DNA of 64,000 nucleotides from an uncultured Spartobacteria bacterium. GTDB lineage: Bacteria; Verrucomicrobiota; Verrucomicrobiia; Chthoniobacterales; Chthoniobacteraceae. The position numbers and the translations under genes were made by a program. The stretch spans positions 62,001-126,000 of the forward strand of contig CAIXGS010000027.1 of NCBI GenBank assembly GCA_903919125.1. The letters run 5' to 3'. The notes beneath the pieces were generated by a model that ran no database searches, was not told the DNA's origin, and worked only from the letters and a program-made list of their open reading frames with translations. Shown here one piece after another: positions 8,350 to 16,918 of the stretch (positions are counted from its first letter, which is position 1; the number at the start of each line of letters is the position of its first letter).

Positions 8350-9203
8350 AAACTCGACGTATTGGCGTGGTCGCGCCTTCTTTCACGCATCGGTCTGCCG
8401 GGATTTTCATGATGCACTATTTGGTCCATCAGCTCCGGGAATTGGGTTTTGATGCCTACTGGATTCCGCAGAATGCGCCGCTGACCGTTCATCCACATTT
8501 TGACACACCTCACGTCCAAATGAGTGGTTGTAGCGGCCCTGAAATTGCAGAGGATTGGATCATCATTTATCCCGAGGGTGTTTTCGGGAACCCATTGAAC
8601 GCAAAGCGTGTGGTGAGGTATCTCTTGAATAGGGAAAGTGCCTTTGGCGGACCCGGCATGGGCGCTGCGCCGGGAGATTATCTCCTGACTTATTCCCGCT
8701 GGTTTCATCCGACGGCGCCGGTTCTGTATTATCCTGTTTTTGAGGGCGAACTTTTAATCCGCTCCGCCCGCCTTACGGGTTCTGAACCACGCACACTCGA
8801 CGCGTATTATATTGGGAAAGGAGCGGCCCTCGGGCATTGCCCGCCTTTGGCTCGAGCGGTGGAAATCACCAGGTCATGGCCCGAGAATAAGTCCAAGCTG
8901 TACGATCTTTTGGAAAACATCCGCATTTTCTACTCCTACGACTGGCTCAGTTCCACCTTGGCGGACGCCGCTCTTATGGGATGCGAAGTGCGACTGATCG
9001 GCAACCCGGGCGCCATTGGGGTGGAGCAGTTGTTAAACTCCCCAGGCATGCCGGACCTGTGGGAGCGCGCCTCGGAGCACTCCGTTTTCATGCGACCTAG
9101 CTCACGCCCGAAATTCTTGGAGACGATCCGCAGCTATCGTGCCGAGTTTATGCCGAGCTTGCTGGAAACGCTCAAGGACATCACGCGGCACTTCGATCGC
9201 TGA
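8346..9203 (+). CDS. GT-B-like glycosyltransferase-related protein
   Basis: A 285-residue protein of uncertain family. The N-terminus has a Rossmann-like strand-loop-helix (RRIGVVAPSFTHRSAGIFMMHYLVHQLRELG) as in GT-B enzymes that search for a sugar donor. The C-terminal half contains IFYSYDWLSSTLADAALMGCEVRLIG, resembling the nucleotide-sugar-binding region in which an acidic residue and a helix precede a Gly-rich turn. It is translationally coupled to the preceding TPR/GT-like gene and convergent with the giant TPR-GT41 gene, 30 bp away. It could add or modify a sugar on flagellin or on its donor. The substrate cannot be read from sequence. Confidence 0.5.
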   Translation: MKTRRIGVVAPSFTHRSAGIFMMHYLVHQLRELGFDAYWIPQNAPLTVHPHFDTPHVQMSGCSGPEIAEDWIIIYPEGVFGNPLNAKRVVRYLLNRESAFGGPGMGAAPGDYLLTYSRWFHPTAPVLYYPVFEGELLIRSARLTGSEPRTLDAYYIGKGAALGHCPPLARAVEITRSWPENKSKLYDLLENIRIFYSYDWLSSTLADAALMGCEVRLIGNPGAIGVEQLLNSPGMPDLWERASEHSVFMRPSSRPKFLETIRSYRAEFMPSLLETLKDITRHFDR

Positions 9204-9233
9204 GAGTACACTGGGAGTCACTTCACCCGTTTC

Positions 9234-12200
9234 TCACAAGGGAGTTTTGCAGTAATGACGCCAAGCGGAGCGAATTTCGCGCTCAAAGGCCTGCGTGTAG
9301 GCTTCGCCGTTGGAAAGCTGCACGTCCATTCGAGTGCGCATGGATTGGCGAATTTCTGAGAGGCGAGGCAGGTCGGCCGCGAGAAGAGCTGCTTTTCGAA
9401 CGTAATCCTCTGGGTCACTCGCGATGAATTCATCCAAACCGAGAGAGTGTTGGAGCGCGGCGCCGGCTCTGGCAGAAGGCGTATTCCCCGCAATAGTGAG
9501 CGTAGGGACGCCCATCCAGGCAGCGATTGCTGAAACGGTGAGTCCGCCAAACGGGAAACAATCCAGCACGAAATCAATCTCATCATGCATGTGTAAATAC
9601 GCATCGTGGGATTTGCGTGGGCTGGCAATAATACGCTCTGGCGCAATACCTTCAGCCGCCATGGTAGCCTCAAACGGAGTACCCTCCGGGGCCACCGCGA
9701 CCAATCGGCTATTGGGTACTAACTTGAGCACCTGTGCCCAAGCCTTCAGCACTTCGGAATTGGCTTTGGCGAAATTGTTGAAAGAGCCAAAGGTGACACA
9801 CCCCTTTTCAAGGGCGGGCAATGGAGCGATTGGAGGAAGTTGCTGTCCAGGTTCGGGCGTTGGGGGCTGAAAGCAAAAGGCCAGAGGCAACCGCATGAGC
9901 TGTTCGGAATGAAACCGCTCAGAGGTCCCCGGTGGATCCATGAAGGCGTCCGTGACCCTATAATCCATGGCGTCCAAACCGGAAGTTTGCTGCATGCCAA
10001 TCATCGTAATTTGAAGCGGCGCAGGCTTCCGGGCAAAAGTGAGGAGACGCGACCCTTGGGAGTGGCAGACGAGATCCACAAGCACATCGATTTCTAGAGA
10101 GCGCAGTTTTTCCGCAAGTGCTTCATCAGACAAATTTCCGGCGTCCAACCAGCCATCGCAGATACCTTTAAGCCTTTCAGTGGTGCGGTCCTGCCAAGTG
10201 TGGGAAAGCACGCCCCAAACCTCAAACTGCGTCCTGTCATGGTGGCGAAACAGGGGTTCCACAAAAAAGGCGACAGAGTGCCCGCGCAGATCAGGCGATA
10301 CATACGCTATGCGCAAACGGCGCTCCGGATCCCGCAAATTGGAATGCGGTTGGTGCGGGCGCAGGGGCGCTTCAAAGCGCTGCGAAAATTCGCGATGCAG
10401 GTTGAACGCTGTTTCTGGGTCGATTCCCGAAACGTAATTAAGGGAATGCAGATGATTGCTAAACGAGTTGGCGCTGTCCGGCTCAAATTGGCGGCTTTTG
10501 CGGTAGGCGGCGGAGGCCTCGTTTGGCAAGCCCAGAAACAGCAGGCAATTACCCAAGTTCAGGAAGGCCGATGGCGAATCAGGCACTTGCTCGATAACTT
10601 TCTCAAGGGTGCGGATGGCGGCCATAAATTCACCACACTTTTCCTGATAAACAGCGAGATTCAGCAGCAAGGCAGGATCGGAGGAGAAACGAATCGCGGG
10701 TTCGGCAACCAATAAAGCCTCCCGAAATGAGCCCTTTTGATACAACAGGTGACCCAAGTTGAGATACGATTCCCAAACTGAAGGGCTCATTCCGATACTT
10801 TTACGGCATAGCGCTTCAGCCCGGTCCCTGTCGCCGTCTTCAGTTAGCATGCACGCCAAACCCAAAAGAGCATCTGGGCGCACCTCTGGGAGTTTGCACG
10901 CGGTCTCGAAAGCCTCTTTCGCCTCCAGACGCTTGCCTTGCCGCAGTAGCGAGCGCGCCCACCAAGAATAGTCCGGAGCCGTTTGTAAGCATTGTCGAAC
11001 TTTGTCTAGCGCTTCCTCGGCAGCATTCCCCGCCTCAGCACGCAGTAAAAGTTCCGCGCAAAGCGCCGCTTTTTTCCAGTTGTCCGCGCTGGGACAAACT
11101 TTCTGCACACGCAGTGTGAGAGCCCGACGGAGCTCAGAATCTGCGACGATTTCTACGAGAAATTCCTCCAATAACTTTGATGGCTCCAAAGTCGCCTCAA
11201 GCGTCTCAAGTCTGGCCTCCAAAATGGGATCAAGCGGGACTGAGACGGACTGGGAAAGCGACGAGGGAATTGGAGGAGAAGCCTGCGAGGCGGGTGGCGC
11301 ACTGGGGAGCGATTGAGAGGATTGCCCCTGTTCAAGAGCTGTTACACCAGAAATATCTTCCGAAGAGGAATTTAGCTCTGGAATAGTACTTGAATAACGA
11401 TCCCACATACTGAGGAATTGGCCTTCTAACTCCCGAGTGTAAGCGGTTGCATCGCACCAGTGAACCGCCATCAGACCGCGCAAGGACTCGCGAATAGGAG
11501 CCAAAGCTTGTGGATTCCGAACAAACCGCGCGGCGATGGACAAATATTCGTCCGGACTTGCGGCGATAAATTGATCCAGTCCAATGCGCTTGAGTAAGTT
11601 CGCACCCGCCCTGCTGGCGGAGGTGTTCCCCGTAAGGGTGACCATCGGAACCCCCATCCAAAGCGAATTCATCGAAACGGTCAGGCCGGCGAATGGAAAG
11701 GTATCCAGAATCAGATCCACCTCGGCGTGGGAAGCGAGGTACCCCGGAACAGGGAGGCGTGGCAGCACTGTAAATCGTTGGCTTGGAATGCCGCGCTTCT
11801 GCATTTCCCGCAGAAAAAACTCCCCTGAATCCGCGACAATTTGCATCCGCGTCTCGGGTAAATAATCCAGCACTTTAGCCCACAAATCCAGCACCTCGGG
11901 AGTCAACTTCGCGAGGTTGTTGTAGGATCCAAAGGTAAAAGGGCGCCCATGCAAAGCGGGCGTCGGCGCTGGGTCGGGAGCCTGTGGATACGGCTTGAAG
12001 CAAAGGGCGCCCGTTCGCATCCGGATCAAGCGCTCGGAATTTAAAGACTCGCTCACGCCTTCCGGATCCAGTCCTGCGTCTGTGATTCGGTAATCCATAC
12101 TTTGCAAGCCGGTTGTCTGCATGCAGCCAATCATAGTAACCTGCACCGGTGCTGGCTTTAACGCGAAAGCAGGGAGACGGTTTCTAGTGGAATGACCGGC

Positions 12201-13508
12201 CAAGTCCACCAGGATATCGATGCCGTCGGCCCGGACTAACTCGCAGAACGCTTCATCCGATAACGACTCCACTTGACGCCAGTGCCAAGGCAGGCTGCGA
12301 ATGCGTTCCGTAATTTGGTCGACGCGGGCAAAATTATAATAACAGAAAACCTCGAAGGCAGATGCGTCGTGGGACAGTAATATCGGCTCGATAAAGGAGG
12401 CTACCGGATGGTTGCAAAAGTCGCCCGAAACGTAGCCAACTCTGAGTTTCCGCGGAAACCGGCGCACAGGGTAGGCCGTGTAGCGTTTGGAAGCCTTCGG
12501 CTGCTCAATGAGCGTACTATATTTACGGTAAAACTCGAAAAGCTCCTGAGGATCTTCATACGGAAGGTAGTTGGCGCAATAAACAATCGCCTCGTAAGCA
12601 TGTGTAAGATCAGGATTTAATTTTATTGCCTTGGTATATTCCGCGACTGCTTCAGCGCTCCGACCCACGCGCGTCAAAATTGCGGCGTGAAGCATCCGAT
12701 ACTTACGCTCTTGCGGCGCCAACTGGAGAAGAATTCGCGCAATCTCTAGCGCTTCCCCCGGTCTGTTACACTCCCTCAAGGCAAATGCCAGTCGGGCCAA
12801 GTCCAAGGGCTGGTTGCCCCGCATTTTAGTGAGCTTGAGTAAATGCGGCGCGGCTTCTCCGAATCGGTCTATCTGACTAAGCGTCACGCAAAAGTTATGC
12901 AGCAGGTCCTCCCAATCGGGTTGGAGCGCAAGCGCTTTGCGATACGCGTCTGCAGCGGCGTGTAATTCGCCCTGTTCCTGAAGCGCGTTCCCCATGTTGT
13001 AGAGCGCCAGCCCAGACGTTGGGTTCACGCGAATTGCCGCGCCATGAAACTCCAACGCCTCGCTCAGTCGCCCCAAAATCCGCAACACAGATCCCGCCAT
13101 GGTCAGGCTGACATCCGAGTACGGGCGCAGCTCCACTGCCCGCCTGAACGCTTCAAATGCTTCATTATAAAGCTTTAAGCCTTGTAGTGCAACCCCGTAA
13201 TTATGGTGCAGATGAACACTCTCGGAATGAATTTTAAGCGCACGCTCCAGATACGCCGCGGCCTCGGTTGGATGCCCCGTGCTCGCCAAGGCCTCGGAAA
13301 TCAGGGTGCAATCACTCTCTGTGCCAAGAGGCTGAGTCGCCAATTCAAGGGCGAGCAAGCGATAGCCTTCTAGGTCGTTACGTGCCTTGAGCGCAATCAA
13401 AGCCGAGGCCGACGTGGGGCGCGATGGCGGGGTGGCGAGGGCTAAATCGGCCGGACTGGACGGATCGAGGGAGGGGGCGGACTGATTTTCCGAAGCGGGG
13501 GCGGACAT
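9234..13508 (-). CDS. Tandem TPR-SPINDLY (GT41, OGT-like) protein
   Basis: A 1424-residue cytoplasmic protein with two complete copies of a TPR plus GT41 architecture. TPR array 1 spans about residues 75-320, GT41 domain 1 about 350-720, a Ser/Pro-rich linker 725-770, TPR array 2 about 790-1035 and GT41 domain 2 about 1060-1420. Each catalytic domain shows the family landmarks: LRVGYVSGDFCNHPVASF / LRIAYVSPDLRGHSVAFF, ILVDLAGHS / VLVDLVCHS, MDYRITDA / MDYRVTDA with DP-G, F-FGS-NN-AK (donor-binding Lys), and LDTFPFAGLTVS-N-LWMGVP / LDCFPFGGLTVSAIAAWMGVP. Such enzymes transfer a UDP- or CMP-linked sugar to Ser/Thr. With flagellins on both sides, flagellin O-glycosylation is the most likely role. 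Confidence 0.88.
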   Translation of the reverse strand: MSAPASENQSAPSLDPSSPADLALATPPSRPTSASALIALKARNDLEGYRLLALELATQPLGTESDCTLISEALASTGHPTEAAAYLERALKIHSESVHLHHNYGVALQGLKLYNEAFEAFRRAVELRPYSDVSLTMAGSVLRILGRLSEALEFHGAAIRVNPTSGLALYNMGNALQEQGELHAAADAYRKALALQPDWEDLLHNFCVTLSQIDRFGEAAPHLLKLTKMRGNQPLDLARLAFALRECNRPGEALEIARILLQLAPQERKYRMLHAAILTRVGRSAEAVAEYTKAIKLNPDLTHAYEAIVYCANYLPYEDPQELFEFYRKYSTLIEQPKASKRYTAYPVRRFPRKLRVGYVSGDFCNHPVASFIEPILLSHDASAFEVFCYYNFARVDQITERIRSLPWHWRQVESLSDEAFCELVRADGIDILVDLAGHSTRNRLPAFALKPAPVQVTMIGCMQTTGLQSMDYRITDAGLDPEGVSESLNSERLIRMRTGALCFKPYPQAPDPAPTPALHGRPFTFGSYNNLAKLTPEVLDLWAKVLDYLPETRMQIVADSGEFFLREMQKRGIPSQRFTVLPRLPVPGYLASHAEVDLILDTFPFAGLTVSMNSLWMGVPMVTLTGNTSASRAGANLLKRIGLDQFIAASPDEYLSIAARFVRNPQALAPIRESLRGLMAVHWCDATAYTRELEGQFLSMWDRYSSTIPELNSSSEDISGVTALEQGQSSQSLPSAPPASQASPPIPSSLSQSVSVPLDPILEARLETLEATLEPSKLLEEFLVEIVADSELRRALTLRVQKVCPSADNWKKAALCAELLLRAEAGNAAEEALDKVRQCLQTAPDYSWWARSLLRQGKRLEAKEAFETACKLPEVRPDALLGLACMLTEDGDRDRAEALCRKSIGMSPSVWESYLNLGHLLYQKGSFREALLVAEPAIRFSSDPALLLNLAVYQEKCGEFMAAIRTLEKVIEQVPDSPSAFLNLGNCLLFLGLPNEASAAYRKSRQFEPDSANSFSNHLHSLNYVSGIDPETAFNLHREFSQRFEAPLRPHQPHSNLRDPERRLRIAYVSPDLRGHSVAFFVEPLFRHHDRTQFEVWGVLSHTWQDRTTERLKGICDGWLDAGNLSDEALAEKLRSLEIDVLVDLVCHSQGSRLLTFARKPAPLQITMIGMQQTSGLDAMDYRVTDAFMDPPGTSERFHSEQLMRLPLAFCFQPPTPEPGQQLPPIAPLPALEKGCVTFGSFNNFAKANSEVLKAWAQVLKLVPNSRLVAVAPEGTPFEATMAAEGIAPERIIASPRKSHDAYLHMHDEIDFVLDCFPFGGLTVSAIAAWMGVPTLTIAGNTPSARAGAALQHSLGLDEFIASDPEDYVRKAALLAADLPRLSEIRQSMRTRMDVQLSNGEAYTQAFEREIRSAWRHYCKTPL

Positions 13509-13823
13509 AAAAAACTATTAGCCTAACATTACAGCACGACAGTGGCGGCGTGGAGATAAAGTAAAAAACTACAGGAGAAGCTTCTCTTAAAAGGGTCCAG
13601 ATAAAAGAGGGGGCCTAATTGCTGAAGTTTCCTTCAAGGCTTCCTCTTATGTTTACTCCGCTTAATGACACAAAGCAGCACATCTTGAAAGCCTCAGAAG
13701 AATCAGGGAAATTCCTCTTCCACGATTCACTCAAAATCAATTAGGATCAACAAGTACTAAACAGGCCTCAGGGGGGCTCGGGACTGGCTGGCGAAGGGAA
13801 AATCATTTTTCCAAAACATTTGC
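13509..13823 (+). other. Intergenic region between GT41 gene and flagellin 2
   Basis: About 315 bp separate the divergent GT41 gene from the flagellin 2 promoter candidate. No ORF of note was found. The half near the GT41 gene is A-rich and should contain its promoter, but no clear element stands out. Confidence 0.4.
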
Positions 13824-13850
13824 TAAAGCTTTTCTGCTTCCCACCGAAAT
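13824..13850 (+). promoter_or_regulatory. Sigma-28-like promoter of flagellin 2
   Basis: TAAA, 15 nt, ACCGAAAT closely follows the FliA consensus TAAA-N15-GCCGATAA. It leaves an untranslated leader of about 70 nt before the ATG at 13931. A good Shine-Dalgarno (AAGGAAG, 13917-13923) lies in that leader. Confidence 0.6.
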
Positions 13851-13930
13851 AATCCTCGGGTATTCCAAAGACGTCGCAGCCATGAAGGCTTCGACACCCA
13901 GACCACTAAACAACACAAGGAAGTAATATT

Positions 13931-14734
13931 ATGGCAGTCGTAATCAACACCAATCAATCTGCGTCCTACGCAGCAATGAACCTGACCAAGTCCAGCGACT
14001 TGCTTCAGAAAAGCCTCGCCCGTCTCTCCAGCGGTTCACGTATCGCTAATCCAGCTGACGACGCAGGTGGACTCGCAGTTTCCATGAAACTGTCTGCCGC
14101 CATCAAGCGTACTGACGACACGGCGACGAACGTTTCCAACTCCCTTTCCTTCCTCCAGACTCAGGCTGGCTCCCTCAAGAGCGCTGCTGCAGTTCTGGAT
14201 CGGATGTCCGAACTCGCAACCCTCGCTGGCGATGTGACCAAGACGAGCAACGATACCGCGAACTACTCCACGGAATTCAACAACCTGTACACAGAACTCG
14301 GAAAGCTTTCTGCTGACCAGTTCAATGGCATCTCGCTCTTCTCGACCTCCACTGGTACTTTGACTGTTTACCTGTCCCATGACGGTTCCCAGTCGATGAC
14401 CATCGATCAAGCTGGTCTCTACGCTTCTGTCTCCACGATGAGCGCTCTCTCGAGCCTCACCGGTGGCAGCATCAGCACTGTGACTGCAGCTATCCAGTCC
14501 CTTGCGACGCTCATGGCCTCCAACGGCGCTCAGGCAAGCCGCCTCCAGTTCGCTCTTGATTCGCTCAACGTGAACAAGGTGAACCTCGAAGCCGCTAACA
14601 GCCGCATCTACGACGTCGACGTCGCAGCTGAAACGACGAAGCTCGCTCGTGCGAACATCCTCGTTCAGTCTGGTGCAGCAATGGTCTCCCAGGCCAACGC
14701 AGCTTCCCAGATCGCTCTCAAGCTTCTCCAGTAG
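13931..14734 (+). CDS. Flagellin (short form, copy 2, likely major)
   Basis: A 267-residue flagellin with conserved N-terminal (LSSGSRIANPADDAGG) and C-terminal (ARANILVQSGAAMVSQANA) coiled-coil regions and a minimal Ser/Thr-rich centre (about 120-190), so it forms a D0/D1-only filament core. It is highly similar to copy 1 at both ends. Codons are strongly biased to a few C-ending forms (ctc, tcc, aac, gac), unlike its neighbours. Together with a strong Shine-Dalgarno, a sigma-28-like promoter and a strong terminator, this points to high expression as the main filament subunit. No cysteine was seen. Hook, motor and chaperone genes are not in the window. Confidence 0.94.
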   Translation: MAVVINTNQSASYAAMNLTKSSDLLQKSLARLSSGSRIANPADDAGGLAVSMKLSAAIKRTDDTATNVSNSLSFLQTQAGSLKSAAAVLDRMSELATLAGDVTKTSNDTANYSTEFNNLYTELGKLSADQFNGISLFSTSTGTLTVYLSHDGSQSMTIDQAGLYASVSTMSALSSLTGGSISTVTAAIQSLATLMASNGAQASRLQFALDSLNVNKVNLEAANSRIYDVDVAAETTKLARANILVQSGAAMVSQANAASQIALKLLQ

Positions 14735-14757
14735 TAGCTTCTGGCGGTACTTAGTTT

Positions 14758-14794
14758 TGAAAAGCTCCACTCCGAAAGGGGTGGAGCTTTTTTA
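14758..14794 (+). terminator. Rho-independent terminator of flagellin 2
   Basis: A stem of about 14 bp (AAAAGCTCCACTCC / GGGGTGGAGCTTTT) with a GAAA tetraloop is followed by T6, 25 bp after the flagellin stop. The reverse strand ends in T4, so weak bidirectional use against the convergent phosphodiesterase gene is possible. Confidence 0.92.
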
Positions 14795-14872
14795 TTGCCC
14801 TTTTATTTCCTTTGTCTCCTAGGCCGGAGTACGACTCGCCACCAATAAAGTCTGCCTACAAAGCCAATCCGC

Positions 14873-16255
14873 TTACCTCAGGCAATGTCGGATCACAGCC
14901 GCCACATCGCGGTGGTGCTTTGGATTGAGCGCCTCCACACTCCGCTCAGAGCTCAACAAAACGGCTCCGTCCTCCGGACGCGCCGCCGCCAGCCCATGAC
15001 TGCCCCGCACCAGCTTTGGATCCAGCGAACACGGATCCAAGACATAACGTAACCCAAGTTTTTTCCTTAAGAGCGCCTTCGCAGCCCTTAACTTTCCGCC
15101 TCTCGGATCAAAAAAAAGTTCACGGGGATCGTACCCCGGTTTTTTGTGAATTTCGACAGAGTGCGCAAAGTCGGGTTTGCACGCGTCCTCCAGCCAGTAG
15201 TCAAAAGCGAACCAAAACCCTTGCTCTGCTAGCACTAAAAGCTCCCCAGAACGCGCATGATCCAAGCCGAGCTCACCGTGTTCTCCAAGCCCCAGCACCC
15301 GCTCCACGCCCGCCAGCCGCTCCAAACAACGGCGGGCCGCCTCAAGATCCGAACGGTTGCGCACGTACACATGCGCCACTTGATGGTCGCACACGGCAAA
15401 CGCACGCGACACTCCAGTGTCCAACAACTCGCCAGTCACATTCGTCGTTACTTCCAGAAGACCCGCCTCCCGCAGCGCGCGGTTGGGGAAAACAGCGTCA
15501 CTCACCGGCGCGATACCATATTCACTCACGACCAAAATTTGAGCATTTCGTGCGAGGGCGTGGTCAATGACAACGCCTGCGCAAGCGTCTAACTCACGGA
15601 GGTTGGGAGCGAGATGCGGCCCCTCCGGACCAAAGCGCTGGAGGTCATAATCCAAGTGCGGGAGATAGCAAAGGCCGAGGTCGGGCATCACCGCATCCCA
15701 AGCGGTGCAAAAGCTTTCCGCGATCCAGCGCGTACTTTTTGCGTTGGCAGTTGGACCCCAGAAGTTAAAGAGGGGGAAAGTCCCGTGTTTTTCCTGCAGC
15801 AACGCTTTAATCTGTGGCGGGTAGGCGTAAAAGTCGGGCGACTTGGCGCCGTCGTGATGATAGGCCGGACGCGGGGTGACGGTCGCGTGCGCACTCGTGT
15901 TCATTGCGTACCACCAGAAGTGTTTGAGGACCTTCCAAGGTTGTCCCTCCCACACATGCGGGGCTTGCACCAGAGCCTCGCTTTGCCGCCAAAGCAGGAT
16001 TTCGTTGAGTTCGCGAAAATACCACCCATTGCCAACAATCCCGTGCACGCTGGGATCCACGCCCGTGAGCATCGTGACTTGCCCAGTCGTCGTCACCGCC
16101 GGGAGCGCAGGCGCAAGCGGCGTGAGAAAGCCACCCGCAGCGAGACGTGCAAGGTTGGGAGTATCCGTGCCGATGTGGGCAGGGGTCAGACCGACGCAAT
16201 CGAGGACAACGAGCGGACGAACAGGACGCGGACCGGTGTGAGGAAGGTGAACCAT
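14873..16255 (-). CDS. Type I phosphodiesterase / nucleotide pyrophosphatase-like protein
   Basis: A 460-residue alkaline-phosphatase-superfamily enzyme. The N-terminus shows VVLDCVGLTP followed by TPNLARLAAGG (metal-binding Asp and the region before the nucleophile), then PAVTTTGQVTMLTG with the catalytic Thr and HGIVGNGWYFRE, all typical of the PF01663 family. Later metal-binding segments are LPHLDYDLQRFG, VVSEYGI and a C-terminal GSHG. No signal peptide is evident. The substrate is unknown. From memory, related proteins occur in ebo clusters, and an ebo-like TatD fragment lies at the window's left edge, but the two are 14 kb apart. Confidence 0.8.
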   Translation of the reverse strand: MVHLPHTGPRPVRPLVVLDCVGLTPAHIGTDTPNLARLAAGGFLTPLAPALPAVTTTGQVTMLTGVDPSVHGIVGNGWYFRELNEILLWRQSEALVQAPHVWEGQPWKVLKHFWWYAMNTSAHATVTPRPAYHHDGAKSPDFYAYPPQIKALLQEKHGTFPLFNFWGPTANAKSTRWIAESFCTAWDAVMPDLGLCYLPHLDYDLQRFGPEGPHLAPNLRELDACAGVVIDHALARNAQILVVSEYGIAPVSDAVFPNRALREAGLLEVTTNVTGELLDTGVSRAFAVCDHQVAHVYVRNRSDLEAARRCLERLAGVERVLGLGEHGELGLDHARSGELLVLAEQGFWFAFDYWLEDACKPDFAHSVEIHKKPGYDPRELFFDPRGGKLRAAKALLRKKLGLRYVLDPCSLDPKLVRGSHGLAAARPEDGAVLLSSERSVEALNPKHHRDVAAVIRHCLR

Positions 16256-16478
16256 AAGGTTAAGATACGCTGTTAGCTCAACGCAAACAGGACGCTATAT
16301 CCAGCATCAGTTCAGTGCGTAATCTTGATCAGGGATAAATTTCCTCAAAGAAGAAAGAGGGGGTGCCAATTAGTCACGATTCCACCTCCATTTCAATGCT
16401 CGTGGGCAGCGAAGAATACTCTGACTTTGCTCCATGTCTTGAAATTTCGGGCGCTTCGCATAAACGTAAGCTTCGAAG

Positions 16479-16871
16479 ATGTATCTGACGCTTTTGAAAT
16501 CAAAAATTCACCGCGCCACGGTGACTGGTGCAAGTTTGCATTACGAGGGCAGCCTCACCATCTCGGCGGATCTTGCCGAGAAAGTCGGGCTGTTGCCGTA
16601 TGAAAAAATACTCGTCGGTAACATGGCGAATGGGAACAGGTTCGAGACATATGTCATTTATGGAAAAAGCGGGGGAGGCGAGATCCAGCTCAACGGAGCC
16701 ACTGCGCATCTCGGGGGCGTAGGCGACAGGCTGACCATCATGAACTTCGCCCAATTCACTCCCCAAGAGGCCGTTGGCCATCGGCCGCGTGTGATTTTAC
16801 TGAATGAAACCAACGAGGTCGTCCGCACTGAATCCGGCATACAAGAGTATGCAGATGTCTCTGTAATTTAG
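16479..16871 (+). CDS. panD: Aspartate 1-decarboxylase (pyruvoyl-dependent)
   Basis: A 130-residue PanD precursor that converts L-aspartate to beta-alanine for pantothenate and CoA synthesis. Self-cleavage should occur between Gly24 and Ser25 (HYEGSLTI), turning Ser25 into the pyruvoyl cofactor. Arg54 and Tyr58 of the active site are present in NGNRFETY, and Lys9 in KIHRATVTG. The usual LNGAAAR segment reads LNGATAH, a conservative variant. It precedes the WYL regulator by 47 bp. Other pan genes are not in the window. Confidence 0.95.
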   Translation: MYLTLLKSKIHRATVTGASLHYEGSLTISADLAEKVGLLPYEKILVGNMANGNRFETYVIYGKSGGGEIQLNGATAHLGGVGDRLTIMNFAQFTPQEAVGHRPRVILLNETNEVVRTESGIQEYADVSVI

Positions 16872-16918
16872 GCTTTTTGATCCGGAGCTGCCCTTCATAA
16901 GACCACAAACTCCACCTC

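Noticed and set aside
14036-14770. A 244-residue minus-strand ORF opposite flagellin 2
   Set aside because: It results from the strong codon bias of the flagellin gene, has no recognisable domain and runs into the terminator.
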